This document shows positions 1-5,568 of a stretch of 13,676 nt of DNA, piece after piece. Position 1 is the stretch's first letter; each line of letters opens with the position of its first letter. The DNA is from an uncultured Solobacterium sp. (GTDB taxonomy: Bacteria; Bacillota_I; Bacilli_A; Erysipelotrichales; Erysipelotrichaceae). The notes under the pieces were generated by a model. It ran no database searches. It was not told the DNA's origin and was given only the letters and a program-made list of their open reading frames with translations. The DNA is taken from positions 1 through 13,676 of the forward strand of contig CAJJTI010000042.1 of the NCBI GenBank assembly GCA_905194705.1. Direction: 5' to 3'. Position numbers and translations under genes: made by a program.

Positions 1-59
1 ATTCACCGTTTAATTCAAATTGTCAAAATACTGCTTGACAGATATTAGCAGGTTTGTAC

Positions 60-341
60 TTACTTCTTAAACAGCTCAGAATGTGAACCAAGTCGATAAA
101 GCATCAAAACAAGAACATCTCCACAAATCTCATAAATAAGCAGCCAGTCCGGTTCGACGTGACACTCACGCGTACCTTTGTAGTTTCCTGTAAGGTCATG
201 ATCCCTGTATTTTGCTTCCAGCGTACCGCCATTCGCCAGAATATCGATTACCTCAAACAGCTTATCAAGATTTTTATTTTGCTTTTTGGCAAGCTTCAAA
301 TCCTTTTTAAACTGATTGGTAAACTGAATGTCGTATTTCAT
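60..341 (-). CDS. yafQ: YafQ-family mRNA-interferase toxin (type II TA)
   Basis: A 93-residue RelE-superfamily toxin, most like YafQ, which cleaves mRNA in the ribosomal A site. The residues known to matter in E. coli YafQ (H50, H63, D67, H87) have counterparts at the expected spacing: H48 in a HDLTGNYKG segment, H61 and D65 in ECHVEPDWLLIY, and H87 in the C-terminal RLGSHSELF. The protein is full length for the family and looks active. Its start codon overlaps the stop of the upstream antitoxin by four bases (ATGA), so the two are translationally coupled in the usual antitoxin-first order. It lies just beyond the tail end of a decayed prophage and is more G/C-rich than genes further right, which suggests horizontal acquisition. 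The family call is confident; the exact subfamily is slightly less so. Confidence 0.9.
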   Translation of the reverse strand: MKYDIQFTNQFKKDLKLAKKQNKNLDKLFEVIDILANGGTLEAKYRDHDLTGNYKGTRECHVEPDWLLIYEICGDVLVLMLYRLGSHSELFKK

Positions 342-610
342 ACGTCGAGAGCTGCCTTAAGCGCATCCATACTGGAATAACGCGGAGCAGAAGGATCCTT
401 CATCATTTTTCTGCCTTCCTCAATGGCAGCGGCTGTCGTATCATTCGGTACTTCCAGTTTTAATTCAAAAGGAATACCATGCTCACGGATAGCGGTTCTC
501 AGGAACATATTTACAGCAGTTGTCATATTCAGACCAAGCTCATTGAAAATTTCCTCCGCCTGGTCCTTGATTGCCTTGTCTGTACGAATATTTAAATTAG
601 TTGTTGCCAT
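338..610 (-). CDS. dinJ: RelB/DinJ-family antitoxin
   Basis: A 90-residue antitoxin with an N-terminal ribbon-helix-helix region (TTNLNIRTDKAIKDQAEEIFNELG, then MTTAVNMFLRTAI) and the DinJ/RelB signature HGIPFELK. The C-terminal part, with the acidic EEGRKMMKDP segment, would wrap and neutralise the YafQ-like toxin encoded directly downstream. I chose the ATG at 610. The ATG 15 bases upstream (625) lies inside the Shine-Dalgarno sequence (GGAGGT, about 622-617), which is ideally spaced from 610. The RHH dimer and the antitoxin-toxin complex are expected to repress their own promoter; a palindrome overlapping the -10 box is a fitting operator. Confidence 0.92.
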   Translation of the reverse strand: MATTNLNIRTDKAIKDQAEEIFNELGLNMTTAVNMFLRTAIREHGIPFELKLEVPNDTTAAAIEEGRKMMKDPSAPRYSSMDALKAALDV

Positions 611-633
611 ACAGAACACCTCCATTCAAGTAC

Positions 634-662
634 AGTATACTTAAATATACGTCTGATATCAA
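634..662 (-). promoter_or_regulatory. Sigma-A promoter with overlapping palindromic operator for dinJ-yafQ
   Basis: On the minus strand TTGATA (662-657), a 17-base spacer and TATACT (639-634) make a near-consensus promoter. Transcription would start about 627, giving a leader of under 20 bases that contains the GGAGGT ribosome site. A 16-base near-perfect palindrome, GTATACTTAAATATAC (635-650, one mismatched pair), covers the -10 and is a plausible binding site for the ribbon-helix-helix antitoxin. Seen in sequence; the operator role is inferred. Confidence 0.75.
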
Positions 663-695
663 CACATTGTCATTATATAAGATACATAAATTCTG

Positions 696-863
696 TTAAA
701 ATGCATCGAAATCCATCTGCGTAGCGATCTGCGCATAGCCTTTGTACTCATCATTGCTGCTTTCTGCATACATATCGTTCACCACCCCGATTGTGAGTAA
801 GTCAAGATCCCGGATGGAGATGCCGAGCTGTACGCAGCAAAGCAGAAACAAGGGTGTGGTCAT
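696..863 (-). CDS. Phage tail-assembly chaperone, downstream frame (GT-like extension), relic
   Basis: A 55-codon frame starting ATG at 863 and reading MTTPLFLLCCVQLGIS, then a DLDLLTIG/NDMYAE segment and a QIATQMDFDAF end. This resembles the short second ORF that follows the tail-assembly chaperone in many Gram-positive siphophages, usually made as a C-terminal extension by ribosomal frameshifting before tail assembly on the tape measure. The frame stays open upstream through an A7 run (891-885) into the first chaperone frame, as expected for a programmed frameshift. The tape-measure gene that should follow is absent; the dinJ-yafQ module begins instead. It sits in a dead prophage, so it is probably not functional. 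Too short for many gene callers. Confidence 0.6.
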   Translation of the reverse strand: MTTPLFLLCCVQLGISIRDLDLLTIGVVNDMYAESSNDEYKGYAQIATQMDFDAF

Positions 864-870
864 CGTGCGG

Positions 871-1140
871 TCAGTTGCGTGAAGTTTTTTTAGTTTCTAC
901 ATCCGTCTGGACATTTAAGCACCAGAGCTCGATGATTTTCGAAAGCACCTGGTAGATGGAGAAGGTGCTGAACTCATCAAGTCATTCCTTTGGACTGTCC
1001 TGGATAGTGGGATCTGCATGCTTTGCCATGATGTAGACGATGTTCTCAAACATCTCAAGAGAGAACATATCGAGGTGAGAGGAACCTTCATCACTGTTTC
1101 CGATAGTCTTTCCAAGTGCATCGAGATCCTTATAGATGAT
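871..1140 (-). pseudogene. Phage tail-assembly chaperone, first frame: 5'-truncated with nonsense mutation
   Basis: The minus-strand frame from about 1140 to the TGA at 873-871 reads YKDLDALGKTIG, SSHLDMFSLEMFENIVYIMAK, HADPTIQDSPKE, stop, LDEFSTFSIYQVLSKIIELW. This matches the C-terminal two-thirds of siphophage tail-assembly chaperones, where the family normally has a PEEWLDxF motif. The in-frame TGA at 984-982 sits exactly where that tryptophan (TGG) is expected, so a single G-to-A change has interrupted the gene. The N-terminus is missing at a junction near 1140, fused to portal sequence. The frame ends eight bases from the start of the downstream chaperone frame. Confidence 0.65.
885..891 (-). 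promoter_or_regulatory. A7 slippery run, candidate programmed frameshift site
   Basis: On the minus strand CTAAAAAAACTTC lies at the end of the first chaperone frame. Both chaperone frames are open here, and a +1 (or -2) shift on the A7 run would fuse TDVETKK to KLHATDRTMTTPLF. Programmed frameshifting between tail chaperones is well known in siphophages. The direction here is inferred from the frames. Confidence 0.45.
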
Positions 1141-1184
1141 AATGGTAATTTAAAGATAACCAAAAAGGATCGTTTAAAAATCAC

Positions 1185-1930
1185 TGCTACCTTATGAGAA
1201 TTGTTCCCGGAGAAGCCTTTGGCCCAGCTTTCTCTGACAGCTTCTGGATTTTTAACGGTGCCGGGATATTCTAGGATACCTCCTGGTGTGGCACCGTTTG
1301 CAAAGAACTTAGCACCATATTCCTCGGTCGCAATTGCAAGATCGATTGCATTCTTGACCATAGCGATGGGAGAGTAGCCGACCAAACCTTCAAAGCGAAG
1401 ACCTGGAACGTGGAGCACGCCAGACGATTTTAGGATAATTGTTCCATTTTTATTGTTGATGCATCCGAATCATGCATTTGATATTGGTAGTAGAGGTGAC
1501 CTTTATCGTCACGATCCACACTTATTCGATTGACCATCAGCGGATAGAGAGCGATGACTTTACCTTTGCCATTTCGTATAATTTGCGCATAAGCATTTCC
1601 ATAAAGGAGAAGATGCGTCATCAAGGTCTCTTGGAAGACAAAGGATGTCATTTCCAGATTTGGCTCATCGTGAATCAGTCGATACAGAGGATGATTGATT
1701 GCCTTTTCTTTACTATAGGAGTCAGTATACTTATAAATATAGACTGGCAGTCCTGCAATGGACTTCAAAACACTCCTGACGCAGGCATAGACTGCAGTCA
1801 TCTGCATGGCGCTTCGTTTATTGACGGCTTTGCCAGAGTTGCTTCCACCAAAGAGAAAACGATAGGCGCTGTCATTGGTACTGTTGGTGAGCTTGTCTCT
1901 GTAATGAAATAGCCCCGATAAAAATCCCAT
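1185..1930 (-). pseudogene. HK97-type phage portal protein, frameshifted and 3'-truncated
   Basis: The N-terminal part starts with MGFLSGLFHYRDK (ATG at 1930) and carries the portal hallmarks AVYACVRSVLKSIAGLPVYIY, HPLYRLIHDEPN, FQETLMTHLLLYGNAYAQI and LYPLMVNRI. It stops at TAA 1432-1430. The protein resumes in another frame with SGVLHVPGLRFEGLVGYSPIAM and AIATEEYGAKFFANGATPGG, up to about NNSHKVA at 1185, so an indel near 1425-1440 broke it. The remaining roughly 40% (normal length about 400 residues) is deleted, along with the protease, capsid and connector genes that normally follow. An intact portal forms the dodecameric DNA entry ring of the capsid; this one cannot. Its order after terminase on the same strand fits a standard phage late operon. 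Confidence 0.88.
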
Positions 1931-1997
1931 AAATATTTCTTTCTGCCTTAAGAGGAATATAAAATTCAAAGTTCCGTCGTAAAACAATCTGTGCAAA

Positions 1998-2029
1998 TGC
2001 TTGCGATTGCAAGCAAAAGTAAATATAAT
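1998..2029 (+). promoter_or_regulatory. Promoter with palindromic operator for the second TA module
   Basis: TTGCGA (2001-2006), a 17-base spacer and TATAAT (2024-2029) form a sigma-A promoter about 20 bases ahead of the antitoxin start. A perfect inverted repeat with 7-base arms, TGCTTGC and GCAAGCA (1998-2004 and 2009-2015, 4-base loop), covers the -35. It is the natural candidate for binding of the RHH antitoxin. The operator role is inferred. Confidence 0.7.
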
Positions 2030-2050
2030 AAAGCGAAAAGAGGCGATACT

Positions 2051-2356
2051 ATGGCAAATACATCCGCAGTTTATGCAAGAATAGATACTAATCTCAAGGA
2101 TAATGCTGAAAGCATTCTTTCTCAGCTTGGCATTTCTCCATCCAGTGCAATTCAGATGCTTTATAGCCAGATCGTACTAAAAAAGGGTATGCCGTTTGAA
2201 TTGAAACTTCCTTCTTCTAAGCCATTAGCTGTTGGTTCAATGACCAGAGAAGAACTTGATGCAGAACTCCAGAAGGGTGTTGATTCCATCAAAGCAGGAA
2301 AGGTATATTCTGCAGATGAAGTCGATGCAGTACTTTCAAAAGAGTTTGGCATATGA
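2051..2356 (+). CDS. relB: RelB/DinJ-family antitoxin
   Basis: A 101-residue antitoxin: an N-terminal ribbon-helix-helix region (ANTSAVYARIDTNLKDNAE, ILSQLGISPSSAIQMLYSQI) followed by KKGMPFELKLP and a charged C-terminal segment (TREELDAELQKGVDSIKAGKVYSADEV) typical of the toxin-wrapping tail. I chose ATG 2051, preceded by AGAGGCG; an upstream in-frame ATG at 1991 would translate the promoter/operator and adds unrelated residues. The gene overlaps the toxin start by four bases (ATGA). It differs clearly from the other antitoxin in the window, so the two modules are not a simple duplication. It lies antiparallel to the phage genes, between terminase and portal relics. Confidence 0.9.
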   Translation: MANTSAVYARIDTNLKDNAESILSQLGISPSSAIQMLYSQIVLKKGMPFELKLPSSKPLAVGSMTREELDAELQKGVDSIKAGKVYSADEVDAVLSKEFGI

Positions 2357-2682
2357 CGGATAGCTACAATGTCGGTTATTCTGTAGATGCACTTGGCGAT
2401 TTACGTGAAATCTATTCGTATATTGCGAATGAACTTCTTGTTCCGGAGACAGCCGTAGCTCAGCTGGGGCGCATACGAAAGGAAGTTCGTTCATTGGATT
2501 TTATGCCAGCTCGTTATACGTTAGTTGAATGGGAGCCTTGGCATTCGATGAAAATGCATCAGCTTCCGGTAGACAACTTTATTGTGTATTATCTTGTCGA
2601 TGATAAAGAAAGGACAGTTACAGTAGTACGAATATTCTACGGTGGTCGAGATATCGAAAGAATTATAAATTCAAATAAGTAA
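2353..2682 (+). CDS. RelE/ParE-family toxin (type II TA)
   Basis: A 109-residue toxin of the RelE/ParE superfamily. It has the N-terminal helical hairpin (YSVDALGDLREIYSYIANELL, then AVAQLGRIRKEVRSLDFMP) and the C-terminal strand block with HSMKMHQLPVDNFIVYYLVDD followed by TVTVVRIFYGGRDIE, as in plasmid-stabilisation toxins. The sequence does not settle whether it cuts mRNA (RelE-like) or poisons gyrase (ParE-like); the RelB-type partner favours RelE. It is intact, starts inside the antitoxin stop, and is followed by a terminator-like hairpin, so the pair forms a closed two-gene cassette. Confidence 0.88.
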   Translation: MTDSYNVGYSVDALGDLREIYSYIANELLVPETAVAQLGRIRKEVRSLDFMPARYTLVEWEPWHSMKMHQLPVDNFIVYYLVDDKERTVTVVRIFYGGRDIERIINSNK

Positions 2683-2689
2683 ACAGATG

Positions 2690-2724
2690 TGGAGCTTTTT
2701 GCGTGAAAACAAGAGCTCCATTTT
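2690..2724 (+). terminator. Terminator-like hairpin after the second TA module
   Basis: TGGAGCT (2690-2696) pairs perfectly with AGCTCCA (2714-2720) across a 17-base loop and is followed by TTTT. It lies 8 bases after the toxin stop. The loop is long, so strength is uncertain. Confidence 0.5.
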
Positions 2725-2872
2725 ATATGAATAAAATTCTTCTGTCATCATAGACAGAAGCGCCTGTATTATTCCCACAGCGAATCGCACGGTCAAGTCC
2801 CATGATAGTGGCGACGGCTCCGTCGATTTTCTCTGTGGATTTTTTGTCAGCTTTTGCTCTAGTGTTAGTTTC
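2723..2872 (-). pseudogene. Phage terminase large subunit, C-terminal remnant
   Basis: The minus-strand frame ending at TAA 2725-2723 reads RAKADKKSTEKIDGAVATIM, GLDRAIRCGNN, TGASVYDDRRILFI. This is the extreme C-terminus of a phage large terminase, where the KSTEKIDGAVA...ALDRA pattern ends the nuclease domain. About 45-50 residues of a protein normally over 500 remain. The upstream side is cut by IS21-type sequence near 2873. With the portal relic on the same strand downstream, it fixes the prophage orientation. The terminase would normally be followed closely by portal; here the plus-strand TA cassette lies in between. Confidence 0.7.
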
Positions 2873-3271
2873 ATGAGTTCAAACAGATTTGTCAACTGGA
2901 TAAAAGCGTTCGATTATAAAGTGAAAAATGAAACAGAATTAATTGATATCATCGAAAACTATATTACCCGCGAATGCAACAATCAAATAAACAGTCGTAC
3001 AAAAGCACTGCCAGCACTTTTATTCAAGGAAGAAAAAGATTACCTGAGGCCAATCGGTAATAAAATGAATCTTGAAACGTATATACAAAACAGAAAAAGA
3101 TTAAAAGTACCGAACACTCTACTTGTCAGTTTCAAAAGCAGTCAATATTCGGTACCGTGTAACTATATTGGAAAATATGTAGATGTAATTTCAGTTGGAA
3201 GCGAATTGTACATCTATCATAATCATTCCCTTATTACCGTACATACACTAACAGAAGAACCAATCAATTAA
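2873..3271 (+). pseudogene. IS21-family transposase (IstA), C-terminal fragment
   Basis: About 130 residues matching the C-terminal part of IstA-type transposases: FVNWIKAFDYKVKNETELIDI, a KALPALLFKEEKDYLRPI motif, then PNTLLVSFKSSQYSVPCNYI and SELYIYHNHSLITVHTLTEEPIN. The last block is the beta-rich Mu-type C-terminal domain. The N-terminal HTH and the catalytic DDE core are missing, the reading frame stops where the family normally continues, and no istB helper ATPase follows. It cannot transpose. Its 5' edge coincides with the cut end of the terminase relic, so this insertion or a later deletion probably marks the prophage boundary. The ATG at 2873 is unlikely to be a real start. Confidence 0.75.
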
Positions 3272-3284
3272 AAGAAGATCACAA

Positions 3285-3361
3285 TAGCGCTGTAAGGCGC
3301 AACTTTAAGAGCAGGGCTATGCTCGAAACAGAAATACTACCAGCTAAGCTGGTGGATATTT
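3285..3361 (+). repeat. Cluster of three short hairpins, possible IS200/IS605 right end (omega-RNA-like) remnant
   Basis: Three small inverted repeats lie within 75 bases: GCGC/GCGC with loop TGTAAG, GAGCA/TGCTC with loop GGGCTA (about 3309-3324), and ACCAGC-TAA-GCTGGT (3339-3353). The third is extended by AAATA/TATTT with a small bulge. A series of short hairpins ending in a bulged one resembles the right end of IS200/IS605 elements, which encodes the guide-RNA scaffold of TnpB. No tnpB is present, so this is a relic at best. The rest of the interval up to 3442 shows no gene. Confidence 0.35.
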
Positions 3362-3442
3362 ATTTGGACATATAATTAGCGAAAAATAAATGTGATGAAG
3401 ATATTGGTGATAAAATGATTATGTTTAAATTGGAATGATAAA

Positions 3443-4582
3443 ATGAATGGATATTTTTATGTTTTAATAGCAATCGATTTATTTGTGCTTTGTTTTATGT
3501 GCGTTCTTACACATTTGAATGAATCATTGAATAAAAAACAAAAGTGTGGTTTTTTTCTTGCGTTTGCACTTATTGCAATAATATCTTTGTTAGAAGTTGT
3601 AACGTTATTAGTAGATAGAATGCCAGTACAATATCGTTATTTAAATATCCTTTCAAATTATCTTGGCTTTGGTTTATCACCAGTTGTATCAATATGTTTA
3701 GCATATGTATTAGATAAGAAAGTATCATTTAGAAAAGAAATTAAAATTGCATTATTTTCGGAGATTGTTTATCTTATTTTTTTAGCTTTATCTATTCCAA
3801 AAGGACTGATATTTTCGGTAAGTGAAAATAATATATATTCACGTGGTCCATATTTTTATATCTATATTATTGTTTATTTTTTGGCGATTATTTATCTTTC
3901 TATTTCTACTATTATTACTGCCAGCCAGTTTCAAAATCATAGTAAGAAATTAATTTATCCACTTTTTCTCTTTATGATGGTTGAAACAATTATTCAAATT
4001 GCATTACCAGAGTTACATGTTACATGGTTATGTGTGACGTTGTTATCAGTATTATATTTTATTTATTGTAATGAGATGTGGAATCAATTAGATGAATTAA
4101 CAGGATTATTAAATCAAAATAGTTATCTTCATCGTACTAGTGGAATGAGTCGTACAAAGGGTGTATTAGTTGTATTTGATGTGGATAATTTTAAATTAAT
4201 AAATGATAAATATGGACATTTAAAAGGGGATATCAGTTTAACAGAAATTGCCGATTGCATTAAAAAAGCCTATGAACAATATGGATATTGCTATCGGATT
4301 GGCGGAGATGAATTTTGTGTCATATTAGAAAATAATGTGTCAATAGTAGAATGCACAAAAGAGTTTTTACGCTTATTAGAAGAAAAACGAGAAACATACT
4401 CGTTTATTCCAACAGTATCATTTGGATCTTATTCTTTTGATGGTGAAGATATTATTACTATTAAAGAACGTGCAGATCAAGAAATGTATCATTATAAAAA
4501 TGAAAGAAAAAGAATAAAAAAGCAGAATAATATATATCCTGCTAATAAAACTAATGATTCATATCCCAACATGTTTTGGTAG
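3443..4582 (+). CDS. Membrane-bound diguanylate cyclase (GGDEF domain)
   Basis: A 379-residue protein making cyclic di-GMP from two GTP at the inner face of the membrane. The first ~210 residues form about six hydrophobic segments (for example FYVLIAIDLFVLCFMCVL and YFYIYIIVYFLAIIYLSI), a putative sensory membrane domain. The C-terminal GGDEF domain starts at DELTGLLNQNSY. It has the metal-binding D246 in FDVDNFKLINDKYGH, and the catalytic GGDEF at 287-291 is intact. The RxxD inhibitory site normally found just before GGDEF is absent (EQYGYCYR there), so product feedback may be lost. The start has only a weak ribosome site (TGGAATG). The gene is very A/T-rich, unlike the prophage island to its left. 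The last residues (NIYPANKTNDSYPNMFW) abut a foreign gene fragment and may be altered. Confidence 0.88.
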   Translation: MNGYFYVLIAIDLFVLCFMCVLTHLNESLNKKQKCGFFLAFALIAIISLLEVVTLLVDRMPVQYRYLNILSNYLGFGLSPVVSICLAYVLDKKVSFRKEIKIALFSEIVYLIFLALSIPKGLIFSVSENNIYSRGPYFYIYIIVYFLAIIYLSISTIITASQFQNHSKKLIYPLFLFMMVETIIQIALPELHVTWLCVTLLSVLYFIYCNEMWNQLDELTGLLNQNSYLHRTSGMSRTKGVLVVFDVDNFKLINDKYGHLKGDISLTEIADCIKKAYEQYGYCYRIGGDEFCVILENNVSIVECTKEFLRLLEEKRETYSFIPTVSFGSYSFDGEDIITIKERADQEMYHYKNERKRIKKQNNIYPANKTNDSYPNMFW

Positions 4583-4701
4583 CAATTCTACCAAAAGTTA
4601 CAGGTAGCATCCATGGTAACAACCGTGTAGGTACATGTGCTATTGCTGATATCACAGTATTCGGCCGTATCGCTGGTAAGAACGTTGCTGCTAACAAATA
4701 G
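4582..4701 (+). pseudogene. Fumarate-reductase-type FAD flavoprotein, C-terminal fragment
   Basis: Immediately after the cyclase stop, in another frame, 39 codons read AILPKVTGSIHGNNRVGTCA, IADITVFGRIAGKNVAANK, stop. This is the C-terminal FAD-binding end of fumarate reductase/flavocytochrome-c-like flavoproteins (pattern GEVTGGxHGxNRLGxxAxxDxxVFGRIAG). The other 400-plus residues are missing. Codon use (GGCCGTATCGCTGGTAAGAACG) looks more like a well-expressed gene than the neighbouring cyclase. A deletion or rearrangement has evidently joined the end of such a gene to the cyclase locus. Confidence 0.75.
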
Positions 4702-4740
4702 TTTCAATTAAATATGTAATAGAGTATATATGTCGTATTT

Positions 4741-4761
4741 AGCATGTATGCTTCTTTTTTT
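4741..4761 (+). terminator. Weak terminator-like hairpin after the flavoprotein remnant
   Basis: AGCA/TGCT with a TGTA loop (4741-4752) is followed by CTTTTTTT. The stem is short. It may be the original terminator of the lost flavoprotein gene. Confidence 0.35.
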
Positions 4762-4836
4762 ATTTGTATAATAAAGATGAAGGATTAAGAAAACACATAT
4801 GAATAATAATTTGTTTATAAAAAGTATAGTCTTTGA

Positions 4837-5535
4837 TTGGGACAAGAAGACAGTTATTTAAGAGAAATTGAAGCTTTTCAAGATCTTGATAAATTAGACT
4901 TTAATGTACTAGTAACGTTTTTTGTTGGTGAAAATGGCAGTGGCAAATCAACATTATTAGAGGCTATAGCTGTAGCTCATGGATTTAATCCAGAAGGTGG
5001 AACAAAGAATTATGCTTTTTCTACCTATGATTCTCATTCTGAATTATATGAAGCAATTAAAGTTGCAAAGGGATATAGAAAAGAAAAAATAGGATATTTT
5101 CTAAGAGCAGAAAGTTTTTATAATGTTGCTACTCAAGAAGAGGAATATGCAGATTATTTGCATCCTTCTCTTAAGTATCACGAAAAGTCACATGGGGAAA
5201 GCTTTCTTGAACTAGCACAAAATTATTTGCAACCAAATGGTTTATATTTATTCGATGAACCTGAAGCGGCATTATCACCACAAAGACAATTAACATTATT
5301 AATGGAAATAGATGAATGTGCAAAAAATGGATCACAATTTATTATCGTTACACATTCACCAATACTTCTAGGAATACCTAATGCAAATATTTATTCTTTT
5401 GATACTGGGCAAATACATCTATGCGATTATGAAGATACAGAAAGTTATCGTATTACTAAAATGTTTGTAAATGATCGAGAAGCATTTTTGCATCGATTGC
5501 TAGATGGAAAATCAAATGAAAATTTTTCTTCTTGA
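4837..5535 (+). CDS. SMC/ABC-like predicted ATPase, probably frameshifted at its N-terminus
   Basis: A stand-alone ATPase of the COG3910-like predicted type, 232 residues from a TTG at 4837. Walker A is GENGSGKST (31-39), the signature-like motif is SHGES (118-122), Walker B is LYLFDEPE (D140, E141), and the switch histidine is H173 in VTHSP. All are intact, so the core could bind and hydrolyse ATP. The real start is probably ATG 4799: that frame gives MNNNLFIKSIVFDWDKK, the expected first strand of the family, but runs into TAA at 4859. It would join DSYLREIEAF after a one- or two-base correction near 4845-4850. Either the gene is mildly broken or initiates at TTG without a visible ribosome site. 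Biological role unknown. It precedes the Fic gene, with an independent promoter between them. Confidence 0.75.
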   Translation: MGQEDSYLREIEAFQDLDKLDFNVLVTFFVGENGSGKSTLLEAIAVAHGFNPEGGTKNYAFSTYDSHSELYEAIKVAKGYRKEKIGYFLRAESFYNVATQEEEYADYLHPSLKYHEKSHGESFLELAQNYLQPNGLYLFDEPEAALSPQRQLTLLMEIDECAKNGSQFIIVTHSPILLGIPNANIYSFDTGQIHLCDYEDTESYRITKMFVNDREAFLHRLLDGKSNENFSS

Positions 5536-5568
5536 CTGATATGAGGGTGTTATATAACCGTAAATATT

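Noticed and set aside
33..55. TTGACA at 33-38 considered as a promoter
   Set aside because: No acceptable -10 at 16-18 bases, and it points into the 3' end of the convergent toxin gene.
423..644. Plus-strand ORF of 73 codons
   Set aside because: It is antisense to the dinJ-like antitoxin, which has a clear family match and its own ribosome site; no family resemblance on this strand.
1120..1197. Plus-strand reading IEILIDDNGNLKI...KKDRLKI ending in TGA, considered as a transposase or recombinase C-terminus
   Set aside because: Half of it is antisense to the tail-chaperone relic and the remainder is too short to assign; kept only as an unexplained junction segment.
1472..1912. Plus-strand ORF of 146 codons
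   Set aside because: It is the antisense shadow of the portal-protein N-terminus; the minus-strand frame carries recognisable portal motifs.
1..3442. Prophage attachment-site direct repeats and terminal inverted repeats of the IS21 fragment
   Set aside because: None could be identified by eye; the prophage and IS ends seem to be lost.
5532..5560. TTGACT...TATAAC as an upstream Fic promoter
   Set aside because: The spacer is about 15 bases and the -35 overlaps the ATPase stop; too weak to list, though it matters to the RNA-masking idea for the TAGGAG boxes.
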